Positions 53,324 through 63,641 of a stretch of DNA of 64,000 bases are shown here, in pieces. Origin of the DNA: Aphanomyces cochlioides (taxonomy: Eukaryota; Oomycota; Saprolegniomycetes; Saprolegniales; Verrucalvaceae); contig JAHQRK010000014.1 of NCBI GenBank assembly GCA_019828595.1, positions 124,001-188,000 of the forward strand. The letters are read 5' to 3'. The position numbers and the translations under genes are program-made. Under the pieces are notes generated by a model. It saw only the letters and a list, made by a program, of their open reading frames with translations. It was not told where the DNA came from and made no database searches. How positions within the stretch are numbered: the stretch's first letter is position 1; every line of letters starts with the position of its first letter.

Positions 53324-54193
53324 TTACGCGCGGAAAGTACTCAACGTGAGATGGACTTGCGCAACTTGTTCCTGGAGGGCTTTAGACTCGGAAACAAGAC
53401 GGCGCAGATCATCCGATGCAGCAGTGTCTAGTGCTATCCCTGCATTACTGTGCAAAATTTCGACCGCATCGAGAAGTTGCCTGAGCTGCAGCAACAAATC
53501 TGACGAGTCGAAAAAGTTGCGAGCCATCTTGCCTAGGATGCGACTCAGTTGCTCCTTGTACTCGATCAACTGTGCCTGCATTTCGCTTGTCGTTTGCTTT
53601 AATTCAACTCTTATATGTTGCTGTTCGTCAAAGAGCAACATGAATACAAGAGAGGGTTTTGCCGGCAACGAGCTCAAAATTGTTGCATTGTCGGGGTACT
53701 TGCCTTTGAACAAGAGCTTTTGATACGCGACTGGCACACCACACAGTCGCTCAACATGCTGCTTGACGTCGTGCATCTTCTGCTCCTTGTCCGCTGCAAA
53801 CCGATACCGCTCCTTTCCACGGACCACTTCAACCAAGACTTGACCTTCCGTTAGCTCAATCGGCGCAGGTGGGGCAGCTTCTTGCGCATGAACTGATGGA
53901 ATGTCTTCAACTGCAGGTGCAGAGCTGGGAATTCTTGTGATTTTGGCTGCACCATGATACAGCAACATAATTTTTGGCTTACTTGGCAGACATGATACGT
54001 CAAGGGATCCTCCATCTTTCAGTTCTTTTCCACGAAACAAAAGCTTCTGGCCCGAGGCAGGCGTTCCAAACAACGGTTCGATCATGCTTTTGAGTTCTCG
54101 TATAGAAATGTGCGTGCTCCCAGCGAGCGGAAGAATCAACTTTTCTTGCTGCTTTCCATAGACGATCGTGATCTCCGGTCCTTGTGAACTCAT
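53324..54193 (-). CDS. Double ubiquitin-like domain protein with BAG-like C terminus
   Basis: A single-exon protein of 289 residues starting MSSQGPEITIVYGKQQEKLI (the frame opens at 54373 without Met-proximal similarity). Residues about 8-80 form one ubiquitin-like fold (ISIRELKSMIEPLFGTPASG, KLLFRGKELKDGGSL). A second covers about 115-185 (VLVEVVRGKERYRFAADKEQ, HVERLCGVPVAYQKLLFKGK). The C-terminal 100 residues are helical (LLLQLRQLLDAVEILHSNAG, DDLRRLVSESKALQEQVAQV) and resemble a BAG domain, an Hsp70 nucleotide-release module, though key residues were not verified. UBL-BAG proteins link Hsp70 to the proteasome; that role is inferred. It is divergent from glucosidase I across 106 bases. Confidence 0.7.
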   Translation of the reverse strand: MSSQGPEITIVYGKQQEKLILPLAGSTHISIRELKSMIEPLFGTPASGQKLLFRGKELKDGGSLDVSCLPSKPKIMLLYHGAAKITRIPSSAPAVEDIPSVHAQEAAPPAPIELTEGQVLVEVVRGKERYRFAADKEQKMHDVKQHVERLCGVPVAYQKLLFKGKYPDNATILSSLPAKPSLVFMLLFDEQQHIRVELKQTTSEMQAQLIEYKEQLSRILGKMARNFFDSSDLLLQLRQLLDAVEILHSNAGIALDTAASDDLRRLVSESKALQEQVAQVHLTLSTFRA

Positions 54194-54299
54194 CGACGTC
54201 GGAAGACAAAAATTACACCAAATCAGAACGGTTGTGGTCATTCCCCGTGAAATAGTGTTGAATATGAAGAGTTGCCAATGCTCATTCCACGTGTCCAAG

Positions 54300-56972
54300 A
54301 TGAAAACTTGGCTTGTCGTGAGTGCTGCGCTATTCGCTGATTGCGCTGGTGTGGCAACGACAGGTGAGAGCATTGATGAAGCTCTTCGATGGGGAACGTT
54401 CCATTCTGGGTTATATTTTGGCGTTCGATCGAGAACGTTTCCATACCACGTAAGTGCTGGCCTTCTTTGGTCGTCAACAGGATCACAATTGCGCCATGAA
54501 TGCTTGGAGAGCGATGGACTCGAGCTATATGGATGGCAAAAACACGATGGTCGTCATTTTGGCTCACAGGCTATTCATGACCAGCACAACAATTTGCTCC
54601 TCGAAACAACGTTCCTCAAGCCGCCAACTTCTCCAACAACCTTTGAGTCAAGAGCATGGGCAACTCGGATTGCCGCATCAACATTGCGAACTACCGAGAG
54701 TCTACCAAAAACATCGTCTCTCTTCTTTTACGTTGACTTGGGATGTGAAGATGACGCGCTGGAAAACTCTTGCCGTGCCAAAGTTCTGCAAGGTATACAC
54801 AGGGCATAAATCCACACGACTCAAAATGTGACGTAGGATCTCAATGGACAGTCAATCCACCACGTTCTTGCCGTCAGCCTGTGGACAAAATGTCATGCTT
54901 GGAAATGGAACTCGTGTCTGAACATGAAGAGCAAACCCTTGCCTTTCATTCTCGCATACAAGTTCATTTTCGAGGCGACGCATCCCAGTTGGATGTGTGC
55001 TACCTTGGCGACTCGAGTTGGAACATTATCAATGTCAAAGACAAACTTGCTGCATTGACTTCGAGCCCAGAAGTTCATCGCGATGCCATCTTGGACAATA
55101 CGTACGACAAATCTGCCTCGTTTGGGATTGTTCAAGTCCGCTTTGATCCTTCCGCTGTTCACGATGTCACAGTCCACGTCTTGTATGAAGAGCAAGTCGA
55201 GAAACAAAGCACACCCGTTGTTGTATTTGACGATCTCCTGCCTTCTCTCCACGAACGCTTCGACACACAATTTTCCGCCTCCTTTCCCATCCATGATCCC
55301 GCGCTAGTGAAACTGGGACAAGCTGCATTGAGCAACTTAGTGGGAGGAATAGGCTATTTTTACGGAAGGTATGATCTTTCTTGAAAGAAAATGTCTAACA
55401 TGGATGCGAAAAGTACCATATTAGAATCTGCCGACAAGAGCATCGATCGTACCCCGTCTCTCGCGCTTTTCACGGCGGTACCATCGCGACCATTTTTCCC
55501 GAGAGGGTTCCTATGGGATGAAGGATTCCATCAATTAGGAATCGTCGCGTTCGACAAGGACCTTACAGTTCAAATTATGGATCATTGGTTGAACCTCATG
55601 GACAACGACGGATACATTTCCCGTGAGCAAATACGAGGTAGACCTTCATGTATTTTCCATTTTCATTAGCACGGTCCACGCAGGCGCATTGGCGGAAAGA
55701 CGAGTGCCCAAAGAATTCGTGACGCAACACACTACTCATGCGAATCCACCAACCCTTCTCCTGGCCCTTGAAAAGCTCGTACCCGTTGTTGATGTTGGAG
55801 TTCTAAAGAAATGGTGGCCAAAGATCAAGTTGTGGTTTTCATGGTTCCAAAGAACTCAAGCAGGCTCGAAACTCAACACGTTTCGCTGGCGTGGTCGAGA
55901 CCCCGACGACGGCAAGCTTATGCCCAACACGCTCTCATCGGGATTAGATGATTACCCCCGTGCTTCCCATCCGTCAGACGATGAGCGACACGTTGATTTG
56001 GCGGCTTGGATGATCAAGGTATGTAATTTGTGGTCCACTGAGATCTCACACAACTTCTAGGGAAGTCTGATTTTAGCAGAGGTCGCCGATGCGATTGGAG
56101 ATGCAGTGGCCGCAAAGCACTATCGTGTCTTCAGTTCAAGCTATCTGGAGGGGATGGAAGCTCTGCATTGGGATTCTGAGGACAATTTGTACTACGATTA
56201 TGGCTTGCACAGCGGAGATGGCATCTTTGAAGACCACGTTGTCATCGCATGCCAGAGCTCTCGTGGAAATAGGTAGTTTCATCGTGGTGCATGTAAAGCT
56301 TAGTGTGGCATAGCATCCAAACTACTGCCAATATCGCGATTCTTCGCTCGTCTGGAGGCGATGCAGGTTGCCCTGAATCCCATCCTCGATTTTTGTACCC
56401 TTTGGGAGATGGCTCTGGTGGTCTCCTGAAGAAGCAAGTATTCATCCCCAAGACGGTATGACGTCTTCTGTGATGTATGTCGTGACTATGCTGACCAGGA
56501 GAGCTTACAATTCGTTAAACGTGTTGGCTATGTCAACTTCTTCCCCCTATTTCTTCAGACTTTGCCGGCGGATTCACCAAAGTTGGGTCCCCTCGCTGAA
56601 AATCTCGCCCGTCATCTCCTCTCCCCTCATGGGTTGTTGTCGTTGTCGCCTGGGGATGTATATTTCGAAAGACCGAATGCGCCAGGCGATGCTCCTTACT
56701 GGCGTGGACCCATCTGGTTCAATATCAATTACCTTGCACTTACCAGCTTCCACTACTATGCCGAACATGCATCTGATGCTACAATCCGCCAAACCTACTC
56801 TCGACTGTACCAATATTTGCGCGATAGCCTCATCAAGACAGTTGGTCAAGAATTTGAAGCGACTGGGTACTTATACGAACAGTACAATCAGCGCACCGGA
56901 CGGGGCCAGCGCAGCCATCCATTCACAGGATGGACAGCGCTTATCGTTAACGTTCTGGCAGAAGTGTATTAG
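54300..56972 (+). CDS. Mannosyl-oligosaccharide glucosidase (ER glucosidase I, GH63)
   Basis: Removes the outermost alpha-1,2-glucose from the Glc3Man9GlcNAc2 glycan just after transfer to protein. Start [20 protein letters not shown] (signal peptide or anchor). N-terminal domain: [35 protein letters not shown]. Catalytic (alpha/alpha)6 barrel: [20 protein letters not shown] (conserved acidic residues), YRWRGRDP-like [60 protein letters not shown] and [20 protein letters not shown] at the end, TAG 56970-56972. Six or more short introns are needed (for example about 54794-54837, 55369-55415, 55641-55684). Total is about 800 residues, close to the family. Its chemistry follows directly that of the OST subunit encoded nearby. 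Confidence 0.92.
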
Positions 56973-57141
56973 AATGACGTACTCCATCCATAAAGCATGT
57001 TCGATTCGAATGATGGAACATCAGCCACAAGGTTAGTATTGTTTGAGGAGTGCGACTTTCGAACATATTGTTAGACCAAATCCTTCGATAAAACTATGCT
57101 CGGTGATGAATTTACCGGCTTGTAGTTTTCAATTTGCATTA

Positions 57142-58368
57142 ATGAAGACATCGTGCATTCTCGCTTTGACAAGTTTGTGCTCTGCATTTCAGCCAGAGAG
57201 TGGCTGGGTTCTCCAACGCAATGCTCTTGAGAACGACAACGGCTTCGATTCATCAGCTCGTGCACCGACCACGAACACATTCAATTCGGACCTTCTAGAG
57301 GACACCGCTGAAAGTGATGAGCGCTATCGCCATCACCAAAAACACCCCAAAGTCGTTGCATTAAGTGACTCGGAGAGTGAACAAACGGACGATGTTAACA
57401 CGTACTTGGCTTCCCAAGACGTCGGCGAAGTCAATGGTCAAGGCTTCTTGGATGCCAAGTATCGCAAGCCAAGATATGGTCGTCACTACTTGGACTCTGA
57501 GGACGCTGATGAAGCCGAGGGTGAAGCTTTGTTAGATGACAAGTATCGCAAGTCGAGATATGGCCGCCATTACTTGAACTCCGAAGACTCTCAAGAAGCT
57601 GGGGGTGAAGCGTTGTTGGATGCCAAGTATCGTAAGCCAAGATATGGGCGTCACTACTTGGACTCTGAGGACGCTACTGAAGCTGAGGGGGAAGCCTTAC
57701 TGGATGACAAGTACCGCAAGTCGAGATATGGCCGCCACTACTTGGAATCTGAAGACACTCCAGAAGCCGAGGGTGAAGCTTTGTTGGATGACAAGTATCG
57801 CAAGTCGAGGCATGGCCGTCACTATTTGGAATCCGAAAACGCAAATCTAGGCGAGGGTGAAGTTTTCTTGGACGACAAGTATCGCAAACCAAAGTATCAC
57901 CGTCATAATTACTTGGACAATGAAGATGCTGATGAGACTGCAGGCGAAGTTCTCCTCGATGACAAGTATCGCAAGCCAAAAAAGCATCATTACCTCACTT
58001 GGGCACTCTTGTCCGATAATGACGAAGTTGTTGCCCATGGCCAAGACGATGAGACTATCCAAATGCTCCTGGACGCCAAGCAGGACCGTGTAGACCCTTA
58101 CCCATCAAAACGCACTGATCGTGACGATTTCAACGCTGATCCATGGCACGATGATGATGACAATCGCAAAACCAATGGCCGCAACCTAATAGCCAACCGC
58201 TATAGACGTCGACGCTTTTTGTTGCCCGATCGACGTTATCGCCGTCATCGAGCTACGGAGCAAACTCCCAGCAGCTTGCTCGCAGGTCTTGTTGAAGAAG
58301 ATGACGATCGCAAAACGATCCAATTCGTCGCCGAGCGTCCAAGTCGTTATCGCCGCCGCCGCTTCTAA
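57142..58368 (+). CDS. Secreted protein with seven tandem 30-residue repeats
   Basis: Start chosen at MKTSCILALTSLCSA, a short signal peptide; the open frame begins at 57043. Residues about 95-300 consist of seven units of roughly 30 residues, each like GEALLDDKYRKSRYGRHYLE followed by SEDADEAE. The rest is highly charged with poly-Asp (DPWHDDDDNRKTNG) and ends with arginine clusters (NRYRRRRF twice, DRRYRRHR). There are no Cys after the signal peptide and no transmembrane segment. The family is not recognised. The repeated basic core with acidic linkers suggests a precursor cut by furin/kexin-like enzymes, a mineral- or polyanion-binding protein, or an effector; none is proven. Confidence 0.75.
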   Translation: MKTSCILALTSLCSAFQPESGWVLQRNALENDNGFDSSARAPTTNTFNSDLLEDTAESDERYRHHQKHPKVVALSDSESEQTDDVNTYLASQDVGEVNGQGFLDAKYRKPRYGRHYLDSEDADEAEGEALLDDKYRKSRYGRHYLNSEDSQEAGGEALLDAKYRKPRYGRHYLDSEDATEAEGEALLDDKYRKSRYGRHYLESEDTPEAEGEALLDDKYRKSRHGRHYLESENANLGEGEVFLDDKYRKPKYHRHNYLDNEDADETAGEVLLDDKYRKPKKHHYLTWALLSDNDEVVAHGQDDETIQMLLDAKQDRVDPYPSKRTDRDDFNADPWHDDDDNRKTNGRNLIANRYRRRRFLLPDRRYRRHRATEQTPSSLLAGLVEEDDDRKTIQFVAERPSRYRRRRF

Positions 58369-58913
58369 TATGCTCTCCACTTGTAAAACATTCACCCAAC
58401 GACTAATCAATTTTCAATTCGGTTTTTCATTCCTTGTGCTTCAAAGTAAGATCTTTCCAGCTCCCTGGCTCAACTATTTACTCCTAGAAATCGCTCCGGA
58501 ACACAGGCGCACACGCCTATGGAGCATAAACTCTCAGTGCTTCTAACTAACGTCGTTGTAGTGACAGCTTCAGGGAAGAAAATGGACAAGACTTGTTGGC
58601 ATTCAATGTTGCAACAGGACGGTCGGTTTCGTTGAGCAGATAGCTTCGTCCTCTATGCCTTCTCTTAGAAGGCAACAGAAGATGCAACAATTGTTGAATA
58701 TTAGCCATGTAGACTGCACATTCCTCGACTTGTACTTCGAAATCGATGGGTACAAGCGAAAGGTCACGCCATCGATTCGAAGACGAGGGACATCTGACAG
58801 TTGTGACAGAGGTACCAATGACAGATGAAACAAATTCATTCCAAATCGAACACTTCTATCACATGGACTTGGTTTATAGCCATCACTGTGCAATTTTGTC
58901 CGTAGCACAAACC
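58369..58913. other. Intergenic region
   Basis: About 545 bases between the two secreted repeat proteins. No exon is supported. The inverted repeat AGGCG..ACACGCCT (58505-58521) is a short hairpin. The downstream frame is open from 58746, but the signal peptide at 58914 argues for the later start. Confidence 0.45.
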
Positions 58914-61900
58914 ATGCGATCCTTCGTCCCAATTTTGCTTGCCGCCGTGTCTGCGTTCCATCCTGGTGTCCTTGTCTGCGATACGTGGCGCGCTTGGAAA
59001 TGTTTTGACGACCTCCAAACGCCCGTGCGGTGGAGCTCCAATGGGTACGACATCGAATGCCTGTCTGTCGATGGCAAGATTTGCATGGAAACACTCTCGG
59101 TGCCCGCGTGCCTTCAATTGAAAGCGCAACCTCCCTCGGTGACCCATAACATTGTGTGCTCGTCCCAGACGAATGACTGGTGCACGAAAGCGAAAGAACG
59201 ACTTGATCAACTCGATCAACTCACGCGACCAACCACCCCAGCGTCGACTAAACCAAGTCCAAGTGTCAAGCCAATCACCACGGCTTCTCCATATGCCCCA
59301 ACACCGGCTTATCCATCGCCTTCCCAACCCAAGCCTTCTGTATCGACGACGAAGCCAGCTCCCTCATCTCCATTGCCCAAGCCAGCCAACCCATACCAAC
59401 CCAATCCTTCACCATCCAAATCTTCGCCATCCAAATCCACCCCGTCCTCGCCAGCTCCGTACAAGCCTTCAACATCCAAGTCGAATCAACCATCGCAAAA
59501 GCCATACCAACCAGTTCATTCACCTTCAAAGCCAACCCCGTCATCCAACCCAGGTCCATATAAGCCCTCAGTGTCGCCATCGACAACCAAGTCGAATCAA
59601 CCTTCACCTAAGCCATACCAACCCAATCCCTCGCCGTCTAAATCTACTCCGTCCTCGTCGGTGCCCTACAAGCCTTCGACAAGTCAACCTGCGTCCAAGC
59701 CATACCTACCCAATCCATCACCATCAAAGTCTTCTGGACCATCCACCCAAGGGCCATATAAACCATCGGTATCGCCATCGACGACGAAATCAAACCAACC
59801 TACGTCCAACCCATACCAACCAAATCCTTCTCCAAGTTCACCTCCAAAGCCAAATCAACCATATTCGAAAGCGCCGTCATACCCAACATTGTCACCTTCT
59901 ACGAAGAGCCCTGCTTACCCCACAAGCAATTCACCAAACCATTCATCTCCTCGACCGGATTACTCACGGCCAAATCAACCATCAAGCTCACGTCCACCCT
60001 ACCCACTACCCAAACCATATGTAACTCCATCCCTACCAAAGCCATCATCCTTGGCACCTTCTCCAGCTTACCCAGCTCCATCGTCGCCTAAGCCAACTTC
60101 CTCGGCACCTACTCCAGCTTACCCAGCTCCATCGTCGCCTAAGCCATCTTCCTCGGCACCATCCCCAGCTTACCCAGCTCCATCGTCGCCTAAGCCAACT
60201 TCCTCGGCACCTACTCCAGCTTACCCAGCTCCATCGTCGCCTAAGCCAACTTCCTCGGCACCTACTCCAGCTTACCCAGCTCCATCGTCGCCTAAGCCAT
60301 CTTCCTCGGCACCATCCCCAGCTTACCCAGCTCCATCGTCGCCTAAGCCATCTTCCTCGGCACCATCCCCAGCTTACCCAGCTCCATCGTCGCCTAAGCC
60401 ATCTTCCTCGGCACCTACTCCAGCTTACCCAGCTCCATCGTCGCCTAAGCCATCTTCCTCGGCACCATCCCCAGCTTACCCAGCTCCATCGTCGCCTAAG
60501 CCATCTTCCTCGGCACCATCCCCAGCTTACCCAGCTCCATCGTCGCCTAAGCCAACTTCCTCGGCACCTACTCCAGCTTACCCAGCTCCATCGTCGCCTA
60601 AGCCATCTTCCTCGGCACCTACTCCAGCTTACCCAGCTCCATCGTCGCCTAAGCCATCTTCCTCGGCACCATCCCCAGCTTACCCAGCTCCATCGTCGCC
60701 TAAGCCAACTTCCTCGGCACCATCCCCAGCTTACCCAGCTCCATCGTCGCCTAAGCCAACTTCCTCGGCACCTACTCCAGCTTACCCAGCTCCATCGTCG
60801 CCTAAGCCATCTTCCTCGGCACCATCCCCAGCTTACCCAGCTCCATCGTCGCCTAAGCCATCTTCCTCGGCACCATCCCCAGCTTACCCAGCTCCATCGT
60901 CGCCTAAGCCATCTTCCTCGGCACCATCCCCAGCTTACCCAGCTCCATCGTCGCCTAAGCCATCTTCCTCGGCACCATCCCCAGCTTACCCAGCTCCATC
61001 GTCGCCTAAGCCATCTTCCTCGGCACCTACTCCAGCTTACCCAGCTCCATCGTCGCCTAAGCCATCTTCCTCGGCACCATCCCCAGCTTACCCAGCTCCA
61101 TCGTCGCCTAAGCCATCTTCCTCGGCACCATCCCCAGCTTACCCAGCTCCATCGTCGCCTAAGCCAACTTCCTCGGCACCTACTCCAGCTTACCCAGCTC
61201 CATCGTCGCCTAAGCCATCTTCCTCGGCACCTACTCCAGCTTACCCAGCTCCATCGTCGCCTAAGCCATCTTCCTCGGCACCATCCCCAGCTTACCCAGC
61301 TCCATCGTCGCCTAAGCCAACTTCCTCGGCACCATCCCCAGCTTACCCAGCTCCATCGTCGCCTAAGCCAACTTCCTCGGCACCTACTCCAGCTTACCCA
61401 GCTCCATCGTCGCCTAAGCCATCTTCCTCGGCACCATCCCCAGCTTACCCAGCTCCATCGTCGCCTAAGCCATCTTCCTCGGCACCTACTCCAGCTTACC
61501 CAGCTCCATCGTCGCCTAAGCCATCTTCCTCGGCACCATCCCCAGCTTACCCAGCTCCATCGTCGCCTAAGCCATCTTCCTCGGCACCATCCCCAGCTTA
61601 CCCAGCTCCATCGTCGCCTAAGCCAACTTCCTCGGCACCTACTCCAGCTTACCCAGCTCCATCGTCGCCTAAGCCATCTTCCTCGGCACCTACTCCAGCT
61701 TACCCAGCTCCATCGTCGCCTAAGCCATCTTTCTCGGCACCATCCCCAGCTTACCCAGCTCCATCGTCGCCTAAGCCAACTTCCTCGGCACCTACTCCAG
61801 CTTACCCAGCTCCATCGTCGCCTAAGCCATCTTCCTCGGCACCTACTCCAGCTTACCCAGCTCCATCGTCGCCTAAGCCATCTACCTCGGCACCTACTGC

Positions 61901-62150
61901 AGCTTATCCTGTCCCTTCCAGTGGCGGTACAATTAAAGCGTCATCCCCGTATTCTGTCGTCCAACGTGCCTTTGCCTCATCAAGCTGCCGTTGCACGACT
62001 GGTTCCTGCCCACCTTCTGGAGTTTGCAACAATTGTCTGATTAATTTGGGTGGAGGTGAAGGTCTCTGTCTCTTTGGATGGTCTGAGGCACAGTGTACTC
62101 AGCAAGCATCTTCATACTATTCATGGTGCGGTCAAGTCGAGTTGAGTTAA
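58914..62150 (+). CDS. Secreted Pro/Ser-rich repeat protein with cysteine-rich ends
   Basis: Start chosen at MRSFVPILLAAVSAFHPGVL, a signal peptide; 1078 residues, no intron. The N-terminal domain (about residues 20-100) has eight Cys (CDTWRAWKCFDD, IECLSVDGKICME, CLQLK, CSSQTNDWCTKAK). A Pro/Ser/Thr/Lys region with KPYQPNPSPSKS-type motifs follows, then about 37 copies of a 17-residue unit like SSSAPSPAYPAPSSPKP. The C terminus is a compact Cys-rich domain (CRCTTGSCPPSGVCNNCLIN; GEGLCLFGWSEAQC; YYSWCGQ). This is the layout of mucin- or extensin-like wall proteins: glycosylated rod with binding domains at the ends. A wall or adhesive role is inferred; the Cys-rich domains match nothing I recognise. 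Confidence 0.82.
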   Translation: MRSFVPILLAAVSAFHPGVLVCDTWRAWKCFDDLQTPVRWSSNGYDIECLSVDGKICMETLSVPACLQLKAQPPSVTHNIVCSSQTNDWCTKAKERLDQLDQLTRPTTPASTKPSPSVKPITTASPYAPTPAYPSPSQPKPSVSTTKPAPSSPLPKPANPYQPNPSPSKSSPSKSTPSSPAPYKPSTSKSNQPSQKPYQPVHSPSKPTPSSNPGPYKPSVSPSTTKSNQPSPKPYQPNPSPSKSTPSSSVPYKPSTSQPASKPYLPNPSPSKSSGPSTQGPYKPSVSPSTTKSNQPTSNPYQPNPSPSSPPKPNQPYSKAPSYPTLSPSTKSPAYPTSNSPNHSSPRPDYSRPNQPSSSRPPYPLPKPYVTPSLPKPSSLAPSPAYPAPSSPKPTSSAPTPAYPAPSSPKPSSSAPSPAYPAPSSPKPTSSAPTPAYPAPSSPKPTSSAPTPAYPAPSSPKPSSSAPSPAYPAPSSPKPSSSAPSPAYPAPSSPKPSSSAPTPAYPAPSSPKPSSSAPSPAYPAPSSPKPSSSAPSPAYPAPSSPKPTSSAPTPAYPAPSSPKPSSSAPTPAYPAPSSPKPSSSAPSPAYPAPSSPKPTSSAPSPAYPAPSSPKPTSSAPTPAYPAPSSPKPSSSAPSPAYPAPSSPKPSSSAPSPAYPAPSSPKPSSSAPSPAYPAPSSPKPSSSAPSPAYPAPSSPKPSSSAPTPAYPAPSSPKPSSSAPSPAYPAPSSPKPSSSAPSPAYPAPSSPKPTSSAPTPAYPAPSSPKPSSSAPTPAYPAPSSPKPSSSAPSPAYPAPSSPKPTSSAPSPAYPAPSSPKPTSSAPTPAYPAPSSPKPSSSAPSPAYPAPSSPKPSSSAPTPAYPAPSSPKPSSSAPSPAYPAPSSPKPSSSAPSPAYPAPSSPKPTSSAPTPAYPAPSSPKPSSSAPTPAYPAPSSPKPSFSAPSPAYPAPSSPKPTSSAPTPAYPAPSSPKPSSSAPTPAYPAPSSPKPSTSAPTAAYPVPSSGGTIKASSPYSVVQRAFASSSCRCTTGSCPPSGVCNNCLINLGGGEGLCLFGWSEAQCTQQASSYYSWCGQVELS
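60036..61910 (+). repeat. 51-bp tandem repeat, about 37 copies, with higher-order duplication
   Basis: Unit: CCATCTTCCTCGGCACCATC and on through CCAGCTTACCCAGCTCCATC to GTCGCCTAAG. Units differ almost only at two places: CCATCT or CCAACT (Ser/Thr) and CCATCCCCA or CCTACTCCA (Ser-Pro/Thr-Pro). Coding each unit by these two residues, units 6-16 have the same order as units 18-28, a period of 12 units (612 bp), and units 8-12 recur as 29-33. So the array grew by block duplications. The repeat stays in frame throughout. Confidence 0.9.
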
Positions 62151-62380
62151 GTTGCATGTCTTGTTAAATTTTGAATCAAATGTACATTCCTTCTTTACGT
62201 TGACAACTTGCTTGGCAATATCGTACAAGACAACGTTCACAATTAATTGTCATCGAGAGAATGCAACAAAGACCACTTGTGTGTCCACTACGGTCAGAGA
62301 TCCCGCCAACGACATTGCTCAGTCAGAACTAAGTTATTTGAAAGATATATCCGCTCAGGGGCGATGAGGCCTCCAGGGTT

Positions 62381-63424
62381 CTATCGGTCTAGAATCCGCT
62401 CGCCATTGATATCCACAACTCGAAGTTTGGTGTGAGAAAGAATGGAGTCGATCGAAGTTGTGTCATGCCGAGGATAAACCGTGAGGAAAAGCCGTTCCAG
62501 GGACGATCCTGTAAGAGCAGTTGCCACGTTCGACAATTGATTTCCATGTCGTAGAACTAATCGAAGGAAGCGCAAATTGCTAGACAACGTGAATGCTGTC
62601 GAGAAATCAAAGAAAGAATGAGGTACTTGACAAATCACAAGCTCAAGGGATGATTTAGCAAACAATGCTGTTTGGAATGCTTGAATCGATATTGAATCAC
62701 AGGTGTGGTGGTGTATGTACAAACAGAGACGTCGACAGTGAGTTCGACCAAGCCAACTAGTTATAGACTGCAGCATCGCATTGGTGAATCGCAGAGGGAA
62801 ATCGTAGCCATGAAAGCCACCGGTAGAAAAATTGACAACGGACGACGTTGCAAGATGGGCAAACACGACTTCCATGTCATTTTCAAACGGTGAAAGGACA
62901 TGCAACTTGCCAAGACATGGTAATGAAGGAACAACCGTCGCCAAGTGAAAGAAATCAGTGGTAAATTCAATCCGCGTGATACGACGGTGGACAATTGGAT
63001 TGTTGACTTCAAGGACTCCAGGCGTCACAGGTGGAAACCAAGTAAGCGACTTGACCTCACGTGGGTCAAAGCAACGAAGTAGCGACGACCAACTTGGTAC
63101 ATCCCATATCCAAATAAAGGCATACAGCTTGGCAATCGCTTCGATGTGAATGCAGTCGGTCGGATCTACAATTTTGATTTCAAGCGTAGGCCAAAGGTTT
63201 GAGACGCTGTATTTGCCTCCCAATTGCCAGAGGTGCTCAAGCATACCACGCTGTTTACTGGGGAAAGCTTCGAGATACGAGAATAACGTCGTGGCGTCTT
63301 GGATCCACAGAGCTATGGCAACAAGATTGTCAATCATGTCAACTCCATCTCCAATTATCCTAAAATCTTGTTGGCTATACATAAGCCAATCAATAACGCA
63401 CTTGCTCCTTCTTACAAATATCAA
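62381..63424 (-). CDS. F-box/LRR-like protein, unknown
   Basis: A single-exon frame of 347 residues. The N-terminal part (VDMIDNLVAIALWIQDATTL, FSYLEAF, GMLEHLWQLG) resembles a divergent F-box. The rest has weak leucine-rich pattern (LPCLGKLHVLSPFENDMEVV; CRRLCLYIHHHTCDSISIQA; SSNLRFLRLVLRHGNQLSNV; SSLERLFLTVYPRH; TKLRVVDINGE). Such F-box/LRR-type proteins occur as large families in Saprolegniales from general knowledge. The true start may be the inner Met of MIDNLVAIAL. Adaptor for ubiquitin ligase is only a possibility. Confidence 0.6.
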   Translation of the reverse strand: MIFVRRSKCVIDWLMYSQQDFRIIGDGVDMIDNLVAIALWIQDATTLFSYLEAFPSKQRGMLEHLWQLGGKYSVSNLWPTLEIKIVDPTDCIHIEAIAKLYAFIWIWDVPSWSSLLRCFDPREVKSLTWFPPVTPGVLEVNNPIVHRRITRIEFTTDFFHLATVVPSLPCLGKLHVLSPFENDMEVVFAHLATSSVVNFSTGGFHGYDFPLRFTNAMLQSITSWLGRTHCRRLCLYIHHHTCDSISIQAFQTALFAKSSLELVICQVPHSFFDFSTAFTLSSNLRFLRLVLRHGNQLSNVATALTGSSLERLFLTVYPRHDTTSIDSILSHTKLRVVDINGERILDR

Positions 63425-63641
63425 GATAAAGTAATACTCTACATACTTTGTACGTACGCATTCTAACTTTCAAGGGGTGAATTGAGCCCCTCTGGACTAA
63501 GATGCTTTCTATTGCATCACTGAGATTGAGTGAAATGCTTTGCCTTGCTCTTATATTGTCGCGCTCTTGTTGACGTGCAGTGTTGAAGACGACATTGAAA
63601 TGTTAGGAATAAGAAAGGAGTCTGGCTAGAAATAGCTATTA

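Noticed and set aside
59152..60024. A 290-residue plus-strand open frame rich in His, Arg, Pro and Asn
   Set aside because: It is the shifted reading of the Pro/Ser-rich repeat gene; the composition follows from the repeat codons and it has no own motif.
60036..61910. Regular 51-bp repeats that could be taken for a CRISPR array
   Set aside because: Repeats are contiguous with no unique spacers, stay in one coding frame and lie in a eukaryotic gene.
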